Positions 42,161 to 50,906 are shown, counted from the stretch's first letter. The stretch: DNA of 64,000 nucleotides from Tenacibaculum gallaicum (GCF_003387615.1 NZ_QUNS01000006.1:124001-188000); one strand, 5' to 3'. Numbers and translations are program-made. The notes: generated by a model from the letters alone, not told the origin.

Positions 42161-43006
42161 ATGCCAACAACACAACAATTACAAGAGTTTACACAACAAG
42201 TTCGTAGAGACATCGTACGCATGGTACATGCTGTAAATTCAGGACATCCAGGAGGTTCTTTAGGATGTGCAGAATTTTTTACGTGTTTATACCAAGAAAT
42301 CATGGACTATTCTACTGATTTTTCTATGGATGGTAAAAACGAAGATTTATTCTTTTTATCAAACGGGCATATTTCGCCAGTTTATTATAGTGTTTTAGCC
42401 CGTAGTGGATTTTTTCCGGTAGCGGAGTTAGCTACTTTTAGAAAATTAGACTCTCGTTTACAAGGACACCCAACTACACACGAGCATTTACCAGGAATAC
42501 GCATTGCTTCAGGATCGTTAGGTCAAGGTATGAGTGTTGCTATTGGTGCAGCTCAAGCAAAAAAGTTAGACGGCGACAACAAAGTGGTATATTCATTACA
42601 TGGTGATGGGGAATTACAAGAAGGTCAAGTTTGGGAAGCTGTAATGTATGCTGCAGCTAAAAAAGTCGACAACTTAATCTCTACAGTAGATGTAAACGAA
42701 AAACAAATTGATGGTTCTACGGATGAAGTTTTAGCTATGGGAAGCTTAAAAGCTAAATTTGAAGCTTTTGGTTGGGATGTTGTAGAAATTGCTGAAGGTA
42801 ATAATATAGAAGCTGTTTTAGCAGGAATGGCAGAAGCAAAGTCACGTACAGGAAACGGAAAGGCAGTTTGTGTATTATTACGTACAGAAATGGGGAATGG
42901 AGTTGACTTTATGATGCATACACATGCATGGCATGGTAAAGCACCTAACGATGAACAGTTAGAAGTTGCTTTAACTCAAAATACAGAAACTTTAGGAGAT
43001 TACTAA
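42161..43006 (+). CDS. Transketolase, N-terminal (thiamine-diphosphate-binding) subunit
   Basis: The 281-residue product corresponds to the PP domain of transketolase: NSGHPGGSLGCAEFFTCLY, FFLSNGHISPVYYSVLA, GHPTTHEHLPGIRIASGSLGQGMSVAIGAA, and the ThDP motif HGDGELQEGQVWEA...ISTVDVNEKQIDG. It ends cleanly with a terminator 18 nt on. Split transketolases pair this with a ~315-residue C-terminal subunit, usually encoded directly downstream; here bshA follows instead. The stop context is normal, so the gene looks complete and its partner must be elsewhere. Catalyses C2-unit transfer in the pentose phosphate pathway with that partner. Confidence 0.92.
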   Translation: MPTTQQLQEFTQQVRRDIVRMVHAVNSGHPGGSLGCAEFFTCLYQEIMDYSTDFSMDGKNEDLFFLSNGHISPVYYSVLARSGFFPVAELATFRKLDSRLQGHPTTHEHLPGIRIASGSLGQGMSVAIGAAQAKKLDGDNKVVYSLHGDGELQEGQVWEAVMYAAAKKVDNLISTVDVNEKQIDGSTDEVLAMGSLKAKFEAFGWDVVEIAEGNNIEAVLAGMAEAKSRTGNGKAVCVLLRTEMGNGVDFMMHTHAWHGKAPNDEQLEVALTQNTETLGDY

Positions 43007-43024
43007 AGATATAATCAATACCAT

Positions 43025-43060
43025 AAACGCCATTACGAATTACGTAATGGCGTTTTTTTT
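43025..43060 (+). terminator. Terminator of the transketolase subunit gene
   Basis: AAACGCCATTACG-AATTA-CGTAATGGCGTTT, perfect 13 bp, followed by T run. Confidence 0.92.
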
Positions 43061-43143
43061 TATGAAAAACTTTACAAAAAAAAGTAAGTAATACCGTAAA
43101 TTTACGTCTGTAATCATATTCAAAAAATAATCAACAGATACAG

Positions 43144-44274
43144 ATGAAAATAGGAATTGTATGTTACCCTACCTTTGGAGGAAGTGGAGTAGTGGCGACC
43201 GAATTAGGAATGGCATTAGCAGATAAAGGGCATGAAGTACATTTTATAACTTACAATCAGCCTGTTCGATTAGATTTCTTTTCTCATCGTTTACATTTTC
43301 ATGAAGTTGTTTTAGAAGAATATCCACTATTTCAATATCAGCCTTATGAATTAGCTTTATCAAGTAAAATGGTAGAAGTAGTTCAAAAATATGAACTTGA
43401 AGTGTTACATGTACATTATGCTATTCCGCATGCATACGCTGCCTATATGGCAAAAAAAATGCTTGAAGATAAAAGTATTGATATAAAAGTAGTAACAACA
43501 CTACACGGTACGGATATTACTTTGGTAGGAAGTCATCCAACCTATAAAACTGCTGTAGAGTTTAGTATAAACAAATCAGATGAAGTAACAGCTGTATCCA
43601 ATAGCTTAAAAGAAGATACACTTCGATTATTTAATATTGAAAAAGATATTAAAGTAGTATACAACTTTATTGATGGAGAAAAATATGACAAGGCGCATGA
43701 AGGAGAGTGTAAAAGAGAAGCGTTGGCACAACCCGAAGAGAGAATTTTAACACATATAAGTAATTTTAGACCTGTAAAACGAACCGATGATGTAATTCGA
43801 ATTTTTAATAAGGTTCAAAAAGAAATTCCTTCAAAATTACTAATGGTTGGTGATGGTCCTGAACGTTTAAAAGCGGAGAATTTAGCTAAAGAATTACAAA
43901 TAGAAGATAAAGTACTATTTATGGGAAATAGTACAGAAGTAGCAAAAATATTATGCTATACAGATGTGTTTTTATTACCGTCTGAAACGGAAAGTTTTGG
44001 GTTGGCAGCCTTAGAAGCCATGGCAGCAAGTACACCTGTTATTTCTACAAATACAGGAGGGTTACCAGAAGTAAACATTAATGGTAAAACAGGTTTTTTA
44101 AGCGAATTAGGCGATATTGACGGTATGGCTAACAATGCTATTGATATTTTGAAAGATGATGTGGTTTTAAATAAATTTAAAGAAAACGCTAAAGAACATA
44201 TTAAGCTATTTTCACTAGATAATATTCTACCAGCTTATGAGAAACTCTATAAAAAATGTTCAGTAGAAGCATAA
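43144..44274 (+). CDS. bshA: N-acetyl-alpha-D-glucosaminyl L-malate synthase (bacillithiol synthesis)
   Basis: A GT4-family glycosyltransferase joining UDP-GlcNAc and malate in the first step to bacillithiol. The N-terminal MKIGIVCYPTFGGSGVVATELG is characteristic of BshA; VLHVHYAIPHAYAAYMAK and KVVTTLHGTDITLVGSHPTY follow. The C-terminal E-x7-E retaining motif is SETESFGLAALEAMAASTPVISTNTGGLPEV. 376 residues, normal. The patatin gene lies 40 nt downstream on the same strand and may be co-transcribed. Confidence 0.95.
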   Translation: MKIGIVCYPTFGGSGVVATELGMALADKGHEVHFITYNQPVRLDFFSHRLHFHEVVLEEYPLFQYQPYELALSSKMVEVVQKYELEVLHVHYAIPHAYAAYMAKKMLEDKSIDIKVVTTLHGTDITLVGSHPTYKTAVEFSINKSDEVTAVSNSLKEDTLRLFNIEKDIKVVYNFIDGEKYDKAHEGECKREALAQPEERILTHISNFRPVKRTDDVIRIFNKVQKEIPSKLLMVGDGPERLKAENLAKELQIEDKVLFMGNSTEVAKILCYTDVFLLPSETESFGLAALEAMAASTPVISTNTGGLPEVNINGKTGFLSELGDIDGMANNAIDILKDDVVLNKFKENAKEHIKLFSLDNILPAYEKLYKKCSVEA

Positions 44275-44314
44275 AAATTATACTATCTTAAAAAAAGCTA
44301 ATAAATAGAGAAAG

Positions 44315-45109
44315 ATGATTAAAGAAAAGTACCAATGTTCTCTTGAAAAAATAAAAACTTTAGACACTAAAGTACCTATAAATTTAGTGCTAAGTGGAGG
44401 AGCAGAAAAAGGAGTAGCACATATTGCTTTATTAGAAAAACTGGAAGAGTTAAATATTAAAATTAATGCTATTTCGACTTGTAGTTCAGGTTCTTTAGTA
44501 GGATCTATGTATGCTTCTGGTATGAGACCAAAAGAAATATTAAACTTTTTTAAAACGACTGAGATATTTCAATTTTCTTGGATAACAATAGCTAAACCAG
44601 GAATTTTTAATTCCTCCAATTATGCAAGATTAATTGAAGACAAAATTAAATCCACATTTGAAGAGTTAAAGATACCCTTAACGGTTTCCACAACTAATTT
44701 AAATAGAGGAACCACTCAGTATTTTCATGAAGGTTATTTACTAAAACCTGTATTAGCCTCATGTGCATTACCAGGCTTATTCAACCCTGTAAGGATAGAT
44801 GGTATGCTTTACTCTGATGGTGGAATTATAGATAACTTTCCAACCACACCATTTAAAGATTCAGAATATCCCATTATTGGAAGTTATGTGGTGTATCCTT
44901 CAGAAAAAACAAGCGAAGAGTTGAATACCACCTTAAAAGTTTTAGCCCATACATCTAAATTATTAATGTTATCTTCTGAAGAGCATAAGTTTTTTAAAAC
45001 ATACGCTACTATTTGTTTTCCTTTAGGAGAATACAGTGGGTTTAGCACAAAAGAAGTAGATGCTATTTATGAAACAGCTAAAAAGTATATAAACGGAAGA
45101 CTAAAATAA
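44315..45109 (+). CDS. Patatin-like phospholipase family protein
   Basis: The oxyanion-type loop is LSGGAEKGVAHIALLEKL near residue 26, the nucleophile elbow STCSSGSLVGSMYASG near 55 (Ser in C-S-S-G; most relatives have GTSAG), and the catalytic Asp is in YSDGGIIDNFP near 165. The Ser-Asp dyad is therefore intact although the elbow is atypical. No signal peptide, so cytosolic or peripheral. A lipid acyl hydrolase by family; substrate unknown. 264 residues. Confidence 0.88.
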   Translation: MIKEKYQCSLEKIKTLDTKVPINLVLSGGAEKGVAHIALLEKLEELNIKINAISTCSSGSLVGSMYASGMRPKEILNFFKTTEIFQFSWITIAKPGIFNSSNYARLIEDKIKSTFEELKIPLTVSTTNLNRGTTQYFHEGYLLKPVLASCALPGLFNPVRIDGMLYSDGGIIDNFPTTPFKDSEYPIIGSYVVYPSEKTSEELNTTLKVLAHTSKLLMLSSEEHKFFKTYATICFPLGEYSGFSTKEVDAIYETAKKYINGRLK

Positions 45110-45131
45110 AGAAAAGAGGTGTAAAAACTCT

Positions 45132-46190
45132 TTATGAATTATAAAACTGTAAACTCTCTTTGATTAATTCATCAGAAGCCTTACTATTTATTTTAAAGCT
45201 TTCATAATCGTTAAGGAGTACAAAGTTAATTTCTCCACCAACATTCTTTTTATCATGTTTCATCAACTCAAGAATTGGCTGAAAATCATCTTCAGATAAA
45301 CTAACTTTACCATATATTTTAATAATAGCTTCTTTTATTTCAAACACTTTATCTTCTGGGAAGTTTAAAACTTTTGAAGATAAGTAAGCTTCACAAACCA
45401 TTCCAATAGCAATAGCCTCACCATGTGTTAAAGTTTCTTTTTCAGGAGCTTCTAAAAAATATGATTCTACACCATGACCAATGGTATGTCCCCAGTTTAA
45501 CACCTTACGAACCCCTTGTTCTTTAGGATCCTCTAAAACAACTTCATTTTTAATTTCTATTGAACGATGAATCAAGTCAACAATATTGAGTTTATCGTTA
45601 TTTTTAATTTCGTTAAATAATTGAATGTCGTGTGTCATTCCATATTTAATGATTTCCGCAGTACCAGAACGAATTTCCCTTGCGGTAACTGTATGTAAAT
45701 ATTCAGGATCTATAATTATTAATTCTGGATTTGCAAATACTCCAATTTGATTTTTTAAAACCCCTAAATCAACACCTGTTTTACCACCAACAGAAGCATC
45801 TACCATACTCAACAAAGTAGTAGGAATATTTACAAAGTCAATTCCACGCTTAAATGTAGAAGCAACAAAACCACCCAAATCAGTAATAACACCTCCACCT
45901 AAGGTAATTAATAAGCTTTTTCTATCAGAACCTAATTCAGTCATTACATTCCATACACCCATACAGGTTTCCATATTTTTATGAACCTCGCCAGCATCAA
46001 TTTGAATGACTTCAATAGGTTTATCGGTAGCAAATAACTGTATAAATCGAGGATAGCAACAATCTAAAGTGTTGTCATCCACTAAAATAAAAACTGAAGA
46101 ATAGTTTTTACTAGAAATTAAAGAAGTTAATTCATTATACCCTTTTTCATTAAAATGAATAGGGTATGTTGCTGCGTTAATTGTGGTCAT
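45132..46190 (-). CDS. aroB: 3-dehydroquinate synthase
   Basis: Second step of the shikimate pathway (DAHP to 3-dehydroquinate), NAD and Zn dependent. Visible motifs are GGGVITDLGGFVASTFKRGIDFVNIPTTLLSMVDASVGGKTGVD (about 108-150), GTAEIIKYGM (Glu ligand) and LNWGHTIGHGVE (His ligand), with a further His in LTHGEAIAIGM. 352 residues, normal. Divergent from the proline dehydrogenase gene. Confidence 0.96.
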   Translation of the reverse strand: MTTINAATYPIHFNEKGYNELTSLISSKNYSSVFILVDDNTLDCCYPRFIQLFATDKPIEVIQIDAGEVHKNMETCMGVWNVMTELGSDRKSLLITLGGGVITDLGGFVASTFKRGIDFVNIPTTLLSMVDASVGGKTGVDLGVLKNQIGVFANPELIIIDPEYLHTVTAREIRSGTAEIIKYGMTHDIQLFNEIKNNDKLNIVDLIHRSIEIKNEVVLEDPKEQGVRKVLNWGHTIGHGVESYFLEAPEKETLTHGEAIAIGMVCEAYLSSKVLNFPEDKVFEIKEAIIKIYGKVSLSEDDFQPILELMKHDKKNVGGEINFVLLNDYESFKINSKASDELIKESLQFYNS

Positions 46191-46253
46191 AATAACAAAA
46201 AAATATAAGGCGAAATTAAATAGAAAAAATTAAAATATATCAGTCTACTCAAT

Positions 46254-46261
46254 TATATTTG
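46254..46261 (+). promoter_or_regulatory. -7 element of the proline dehydrogenase gene
   Basis: TATATTTG, 35 nt before the ATG at 46297. Confidence 0.5.
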
Positions 46262-46296
46262 TCTCAATAAATTAAAGATATAATATTACCTCGATA

Positions 46297-47460
46297 ATGA
46301 GACTTTTTGACAATACAGAAACTGCTTTTAAATTAAAATCTGACTCAGAGTTAGAACGTGCATATTTTTTGTTTAAAATGATTCAGAACCAACCAATGGT
46401 TCGAATAGGTACTGCGGTAACAAATTTTGCTTTAAAAGCACATTTACCAGTTGAAGGGTTAATCCGTTCAACAGTTTTTGATCATTTTTGTGGAGGAGTA
46501 AGTGAAGATGATTGCTTACCAAATATCGAAAAAATGTACGAGCAAGGTAACGTACATAGTATTTTAGATTATTCAGTAGAAGGTAAAGAAGATGAAGCGC
46601 AGTTTGATGACGCTTTAAAAATGACGTTAAAAACGATTAATTTTGCTGAAGAGAAGCAATCTATTCCTTATGCTGTTTTTAAACCAACTGGTTTTGGTCG
46701 TTTTGCTTTATATCAAAAATTAACAGAAGGAAAAGAATTAACTTCAGAAGAAAAAGTAGAGTGGGATAGAGTTGTAGAACGTTTTCACATTGTGTGTAAA
46801 GCAGCAAAAATAAAAGATGTTCCGTTATTAATAGATGCAGAAGAAAGTTGGATGCAAGATGCGGCTGATGATTTAATTGAAGAATTAATGGAAATCTACA
46901 ATAAAGAAAAAGCCATTGTTTTTAATACATTACAAATGTACCGTCATGATCGTATGGAGTATCTTCGAAATTTACACAAAAGAGCACATCAAAAAGGATA
47001 TCATATCGGAATGAAAGTTGTTCGTGGTGCTTATATGGAAAAAGAGCGAGAAAGAGCCAAAGAAAATGGTTATGAATCTCCTATTTGTGTAGATAAACAA
47101 GCAACTGACGACAATTATAACGAAGCTGTTCGTTATATGATGAATCACAAGAACATGGCAATTTTTGCAGGAACTCATAATGAAGAAAGCTCATACTTAT
47201 TGATGGATTTAGCCAAAGAACACAATATTACAGCTAACGATAAGCGTATGTGGTTTGGTCAATTATATGGAATGAGTGATCATATTAGTTTTAATTTAGC
47301 TAAAGAAGGATATAATGTTGCAAAATACGTTCCTTTTGGACCCGTTCGTGATGTGATGCCATATTTAATACGTAGAGCAGAAGAAAATACTTCAGTTGCA
47401 GGACAAACTTCAAGAGAATTGAACTTACTTAAAACTGAAAAAGCACGTAGAAAGCTTTAA
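46297..47460 (+). CDS. Proline dehydrogenase
   Basis: FAD-dependent oxidation of proline to pyrroline-5-carboxylate, feeding electrons to quinones. The TIM-barrel PRODH signatures are AVFKPTGFGRFALYQKL, VPLLIDAEESWMQDAADDL, VFNTLQMYRHDRMEYL, GMKVVRGAYMEKERERA, FAGTHNEESS and the C-terminal RDVMPYLIRRAEENTSVAGQ. At 387 residues it is a monofunctional enzyme of the Bacteroidota type; the P5C dehydrogenase is not adjacent. The next gene's ATG overlaps its stop (TAATG). Confidence 0.95.
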   Translation: MRLFDNTETAFKLKSDSELERAYFLFKMIQNQPMVRIGTAVTNFALKAHLPVEGLIRSTVFDHFCGGVSEDDCLPNIEKMYEQGNVHSILDYSVEGKEDEAQFDDALKMTLKTINFAEEKQSIPYAVFKPTGFGRFALYQKLTEGKELTSEEKVEWDRVVERFHIVCKAAKIKDVPLLIDAEESWMQDAADDLIEELMEIYNKEKAIVFNTLQMYRHDRMEYLRNLHKRAHQKGYHIGMKVVRGAYMEKERERAKENGYESPICVDKQATDDNYNEAVRYMMNHKNMAIFAGTHNEESSYLLMDLAKEHNITANDKRMWFGQLYGMSDHISFNLAKEGYNVAKYVPFGPVRDVMPYLIRRAEENTSVAGQTSRELNLLKTEKARRKL

Positions 47461-47768
47461 TGAATACAGTTGATGAAATAAAAGAAGCAATCTATAAAAA
47501 TAAAAAAAGATTAGCTAAAGAGCTCCAAGAAAGTAGGGAGCTTCTTTTTCTTGTGAGAAAATCGCTAACTACATCATTAACAGACGAAGAAAAGGCAAAA
47601 GTAAAAGAACAAACACTCGATATTTGTAAAGCTATTCCAGCTTTTGCTGTGTTTATGCTTCCTGGTGGGGCTTTACTTTTGCCTTTACTTATAAAATTAA
47701 TTCCTGATATTTTACCAAGTGCTTTTAAAGCAGATGATGAGGAATTAGAAGATTCTAACCCAGAATAA
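47460..47768 (+). CDS. Small LETM1-domain-like protein
   Basis: The 102-residue product has a charged N-terminal helix (VDEIKEAIYKNKKRLAKELQESRELLFLVRKSL) and a conserved hydrophobic segment AIPAFAVFMLPGGALLLPLLIKLIPDILPSAF, which matches the LETM1 ribosome-binding-like core motif. An acidic tail follows. Flavobacteria often carry such a short LETM1-related protein; its role is not established. The start codon overlaps the proline dehydrogenase stop by one base (TAATG), implying coupled translation. The hydrophobic core could be a membrane hairpin. Confidence 0.75.
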   Translation: MNTVDEIKEAIYKNKKRLAKELQESRELLFLVRKSLTTSLTDEEKAKVKEQTLDICKAIPAFAVFMLPGGALLLPLLIKLIPDILPSAFKADDEELEDSNPE

Positions 47769-47901
47769 TATTTTTCAAACTCCAATATTTACAATTTTAT
47801 CCTAAAAAAGAAGTTAATTAAAATTACTTGAATCTCTTTTAAAACAAGAGAAAAGTACATAAAATGATGTTTTTATAAAGCTTCGAATGAAACATTACGA
47901 A

Positions 47902-47936
47902 TTCATAAATAAAAATTCGTAATTCATAAATAATAA
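47902..47936. repeat. AT-rich palindromic intergenic element upstream of typA
   Basis: ATTACGAAT ... ATTCGTAAT inverted repeat with TTCATAAATAA occurring twice. Similar strings occur at 54485-54562. Confidence 0.5.
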
Positions 47937-47941
47937 AACAC

Positions 47942-47949
47942 TACTTTTG
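47942..47949 (+). promoter_or_regulatory. -7 element of typA
   Basis: TACTTTTG, 20 nt before the ATG at 47970. Confidence 0.5.
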
Positions 47950-47969
47950 CAGCTTCAAAATAAGCACGA

Positions 47970-49739
47970 ATGCAATCAATAAGAAACATTGCTATTATAG
48001 CACACGTTGACCACGGAAAGACAACCTTGGTAGACAAAATTATAGATCAAGCTAAAATTTTAGATGAGCGTAAAGAACGTACTGATTTATTATTAGATAA
48101 CAACGACTTAGAGCGTGAACGTGGTATTACCATTTTATCTAAAAATGTATCAGTAAACTATAAGGGAGTTAAAATTAATGTAATTGATACTCCTGGGCAC
48201 GCCGACTTTGGTGGTGAAGTAGAACGTGTATTAAAAATGGCAGATGGAGTTTTATTATTGGTTGATGCTTTTGAAGGACCAATGCCACAAACACGTTTCG
48301 TATTAGGAAAAGCAATCGAATTAGGATTAACTCCTATCGTAGTAGTAAATAAGGTCGATAAGGAAAACTGTACACCAGATTTAGTACATGAAAAAGTATT
48401 CGATTTAATGTTTGCTTTAGAAGCAAATGAAGATCAATTAGACTTTACAACTATTTATGGTTCGGCTAAAAATGGATGGATGAGTACTGATTGGCAAGAC
48501 CCAAAGGAAGATATCATCGATTTATTAGATGCTGTTATCGAGACTATTCCTGAAGCACCTTACCGTGAAGGTTCTCCTCAAATGCAAATTACATCATTAG
48601 ATTATTCTTCTTTTAAAGGAAGAATTGCTATTGGACGTGTATATCGTGGAGACTTAGAAAAGAATCAAGAATACATGCTTTGTAAAGCAGATGGATCGAC
48701 GAAAAAAGTACGAATCAAAGAATTACACGTTTTTGAAGGAATGGGTAAAGCAGAGACAGATAAAGTACGTAGTGGAGATATTTGTGCTATTACTGGTATT
48801 GACGATTTTGAAATAGGTGATACAATCGCTGATTTAGAAAACCCAGAAGCATTACCAAGAATTGAAGTAGATCAACCTACCATGAGTATGTTATTTACAA
48901 TTAATAATTCTCCATTCTTTGGTAAAGAAGGTAAATTTGTTACTTCTCGTCACTTACGTGATCGTTTATTTAAAGAAATGGAGAAGAACTTAGCGTTACG
49001 TGTTGATGAAACGGATACTGAAGATAAATTTAACGTTTTCGGACGTGGAGTATTACACTTATCAGTATTGATAGAAACAATGCGTCGTGAAGGGTATGAA
49101 TTACAGGTTGGACGTCCACAAGTAATTTTAAAAGATGTTGACGGAGTTAAGAGTGAACCATACGAAACATTATCTATTGATGTTCCTGAAGATGTATCTT
49201 CTAAAGCTATTAACTTAGTTTCTTTAAGAAAAGGTGATTTATTAGTAATGGAGCCAAAAGGTGACTTACAACACTTAGAATTTACAATTCCATCTAGAGG
49301 ATTAATTGGTTTACGTAATAAAATATTAACTGCAACTGCAGGTCAAGCAATTATAAATCACAGATTTAGCGAATACGGACCATATAAAGGAGAATTTGCT
49401 GAAGAATTAAAAGGAGCTATCATTTCTTCTGAAACAGGAAAGGCTACTGCATATGCAATTGACCGCTTACAAGATAGAGGACGTTTCTTTATTGACCCTA
49501 ACCAAGAGATTTACAAAGGTCAGGTAGTTGGAGAAAATTCGAAGTCGGATGATATGGCTGTTAACCTAATTAAAGGAAAAAAATTAACAAATGTACGTTC
49601 ATCAGGAAACGATGATAGTGTTAAAATTGCTCCAAAAATAGATTTTTCTTTAGAAGAATGTATGGAATATATTAGAGCTGATGAGTACCTAGAGGTTACT
49701 CCAGAAAGCTTACGTATGCGTAAAATTGATTTTAGATAA
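47970..49739 (+). CDS. typA: Ribosome-associated GTPase TypA/BipA
   Basis: Translational GTPase related to EF-G that assists 50S assembly under stress. G1 AHVDHGKTTL is at residues 10-19, G2 RERGITI, G3 DTPGHADF, G4 NKVD; the C-terminal BipA-specific domain includes RGLIGLRNKILTATAGQAI and SRDDMAV-like KSDDMAVNLIKGKKLTNVR. 589 residues, normal. Monocistronic, followed by a terminator. Confidence 0.97.
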   Translation: MQSIRNIAIIAHVDHGKTTLVDKIIDQAKILDERKERTDLLLDNNDLERERGITILSKNVSVNYKGVKINVIDTPGHADFGGEVERVLKMADGVLLLVDAFEGPMPQTRFVLGKAIELGLTPIVVVNKVDKENCTPDLVHEKVFDLMFALEANEDQLDFTTIYGSAKNGWMSTDWQDPKEDIIDLLDAVIETIPEAPYREGSPQMQITSLDYSSFKGRIAIGRVYRGDLEKNQEYMLCKADGSTKKVRIKELHVFEGMGKAETDKVRSGDICAITGIDDFEIGDTIADLENPEALPRIEVDQPTMSMLFTINNSPFFGKEGKFVTSRHLRDRLFKEMEKNLALRVDETDTEDKFNVFGRGVLHLSVLIETMRREGYELQVGRPQVILKDVDGVKSEPYETLSIDVPEDVSSKAINLVSLRKGDLLVMEPKGDLQHLEFTIPSRGLIGLRNKILTATAGQAIINHRFSEYGPYKGEFAEELKGAIISSETGKATAYAIDRLQDRGRFFIDPNQEIYKGQVVGENSKSDDMAVNLIKGKKLTNVRSSGNDDSVKIAPKIDFSLEECMEYIRADEYLEVTPESLRMRKIDFR

Positions 49740-49766
49740 TAGAATATTTCTAAAAGAAAATATAAG

Positions 49767-49800
49767 AAGAGCCACCTAGTTTTAGGTGGTTCTTTATTTT
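49767..49800 (+). terminator. typA terminator
   Basis: AAGAGCCACCTA-GTTT-TAGGTGGTTCTT (one G-T pair), followed by a T-rich tail. Confidence 0.88.
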
Positions 49801-49837
49801 TATTAAAAATAACTTGCATAATTAAAAATAAATAACA

Positions 49838-49845
49838 AATATTTG
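49838..49845 (+). promoter_or_regulatory. his operon -7 element
   Basis: AATATTTG (seven of eight positions of TAnnTTTG), with CTTG 21 nt upstream (49813-49816). Transcription would start near 49850, 15 nt before the leader peptide. Confidence 0.5.
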
Positions 49846-49864
49846 TAGCAACAAAATAAAAGAC

Positions 49865-49921
49865 ATGAGTTTTATTCAATTACATCATCATCATTTTCAT
49901 ATTTGCACTCAAGCGAACTGA
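49865..49921 (+). CDS. hisL: Histidine operon leader peptide (18 residues)
   Basis: Residues: MSFIQLHHHHFHICTQAN. Five of the six residues at 7-12 are His, the signature of HisL-type leaders, in which lack of charged His-tRNA stalls the ribosome and lets transcription pass a terminator. The frame lies 126 nt before hisG, followed by a strong terminator at 49953-49986. Its first codons (TTTTATTCAAT, 49870-49880) are perfectly complementary to ATTGAATAAAA (49928-49938), and its last codons contain ACTCAA, complementary to TTGAGT in the terminator loop. These provide the alternative pairings an attenuator needs. Too short for most gene finders. Confidence 0.88.
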   Translation: MSFIQLHHHHFHICTQAN

Positions 49922-49952
49922 AAATGTATTGAATAAAATCAAAATATATTTT

Positions 49953-49987
49953 AAACCCGTTTGAGTAAATCAAACGGGTTTTTTATT
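49953..49987 (+). terminator. his operon attenuator terminator
   Basis: AAACCCGTTTG-AGTAAAT-CAAACGGGTTT, perfect 11-bp stem, then T run. The arm and loop GTTTGAGTAAATC (49959-49971) also match 13 bases downstream, GATTTACTCAAAC (50020-50032), in antisense orientation. Confidence 0.92.
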
Positions 49988-50047
49988 TCCAAGGCGCCAG
50001 GAAAAAATCTTCTCAAAACGATTTACTCAAACCCATTCAAAACTAAA

Positions 50048-50905
50048 ATGAGTAAATTAAAAATAGCCATACAAAAATCAGGAAGACTCAACCAAGAGTC
50101 TCTACAAATTCTTAAAGACTGTGGAATTTCTATCGATAATGGTAAAGATCAATTAAAAGCTTCAGCAAACAATTTTCCATTAGAGGTTTTTTATCTAAGA
50201 AATGGAGATATTCCACAATATCTAAAAGATGGCGTAGTAGACGCAGCGATCATTGGTGAGAACTTACTAATTGAAAAAGGGGAAGAAATTCAATTTATTG
50301 AAAAATTAGGTTTTTCAAAATGTAAAGTATCATTAGCAGTCCCAAAAAACGAAGAATATACAAGAATAAACTACTTTCAGAATAAAAAAATAGCTACCTC
50401 ATATCCAAACACAGTTTTAAAATATCTACAAAAAAACAATATCCAAGCACAATTACACATTATTAATGGTTCAGTTGAAATAGCCCCTAATATTGGGCTA
50501 GCCGATGGTATTTGTGACATTGTTTCAAGTGGCTCAACCTTATTCAAAAATAATTTGAAGGAAGTAGAAGTCTTATTAAAATCAGAAGCTGTGTTAGCGG
50601 TTTCTCCTCAAATAAAAGAACAACAACAAGTAATACTTAACAAATTACAGTTTAGAATTCAATCTGTACTAAAAGCTAGACAATCAAGATATGTGTTATT
50701 GAATGCACCAAATGAGAAACTAGAATCAATTATTAATATTTTACCTGGAATGCGAAGCCCAACAGTACTTCCTTTAGCTGAAGAGGGGTGGAGTTCTGTA
50801 CACTCAGTATTAAATAAAAATCAATTTTGGGAAATTATAGATGAACTAAAAAGCAATGGAGCTGAAGGTATTTTGGTGTGTCCAATAGAAAAAATGGTTA
50901 TTTAA
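50048..50905 (+). CDS. hisG: ATP phosphoribosyltransferase (long form)
   Basis: First step of histidine synthesis, ATP plus PRPP to phosphoribosyl-ATP. I take the ATG at 50048 (MSKLKIAIQKSGRLNQESL); an in-frame TTG at 49961 lies inside the attenuator stem and is not credible. The catalytic core has IGENLLIEKGEEIQF and the signature GSVEIAPNIGLADGICDIVSSGSTL. The C-terminal ACT-like regulatory domain (about 205-285; LPGMRSPTVLPLAEEGWSSV) marks the hexameric long form, feedback-inhibited by His. 285 residues, normal. Confidence 0.97.
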   Translation: MSKLKIAIQKSGRLNQESLQILKDCGISIDNGKDQLKASANNFPLEVFYLRNGDIPQYLKDGVVDAAIIGENLLIEKGEEIQFIEKLGFSKCKVSLAVPKNEEYTRINYFQNKKIATSYPNTVLKYLQKNNIQAQLHIINGSVEIAPNIGLADGICDIVSSGSTLFKNNLKEVEVLLKSEAVLAVSPQIKEQQQVILNKLQFRIQSVLKARQSRYVLLNAPNEKLESIINILPGMRSPTVLPLAEEGWSSVHSVLNKNQFWEIIDELKSNGAEGILVCPIEKMVI

Positions 50906-50906
50906 T

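Noticed and set aside
42940..43140. Frameshift truncating a full-length transketolase
   Set aside because: The gene ends at the usual boundary of split transketolases, followed by a clean terminator; no C-terminal transketolase sequence is seen in any frame before bshA.
47769..47969. Small RNA upstream of typA
   Set aside because: Only an AT-rich palindrome and the typA promoter are seen; there is no terminator.
49961..50047. Longer hisG start (TTG at 49961)
   Set aside because: It lies inside the attenuator stem and adds residues foreign to HisG; the ATG at 50048 gives the canonical N-terminus.
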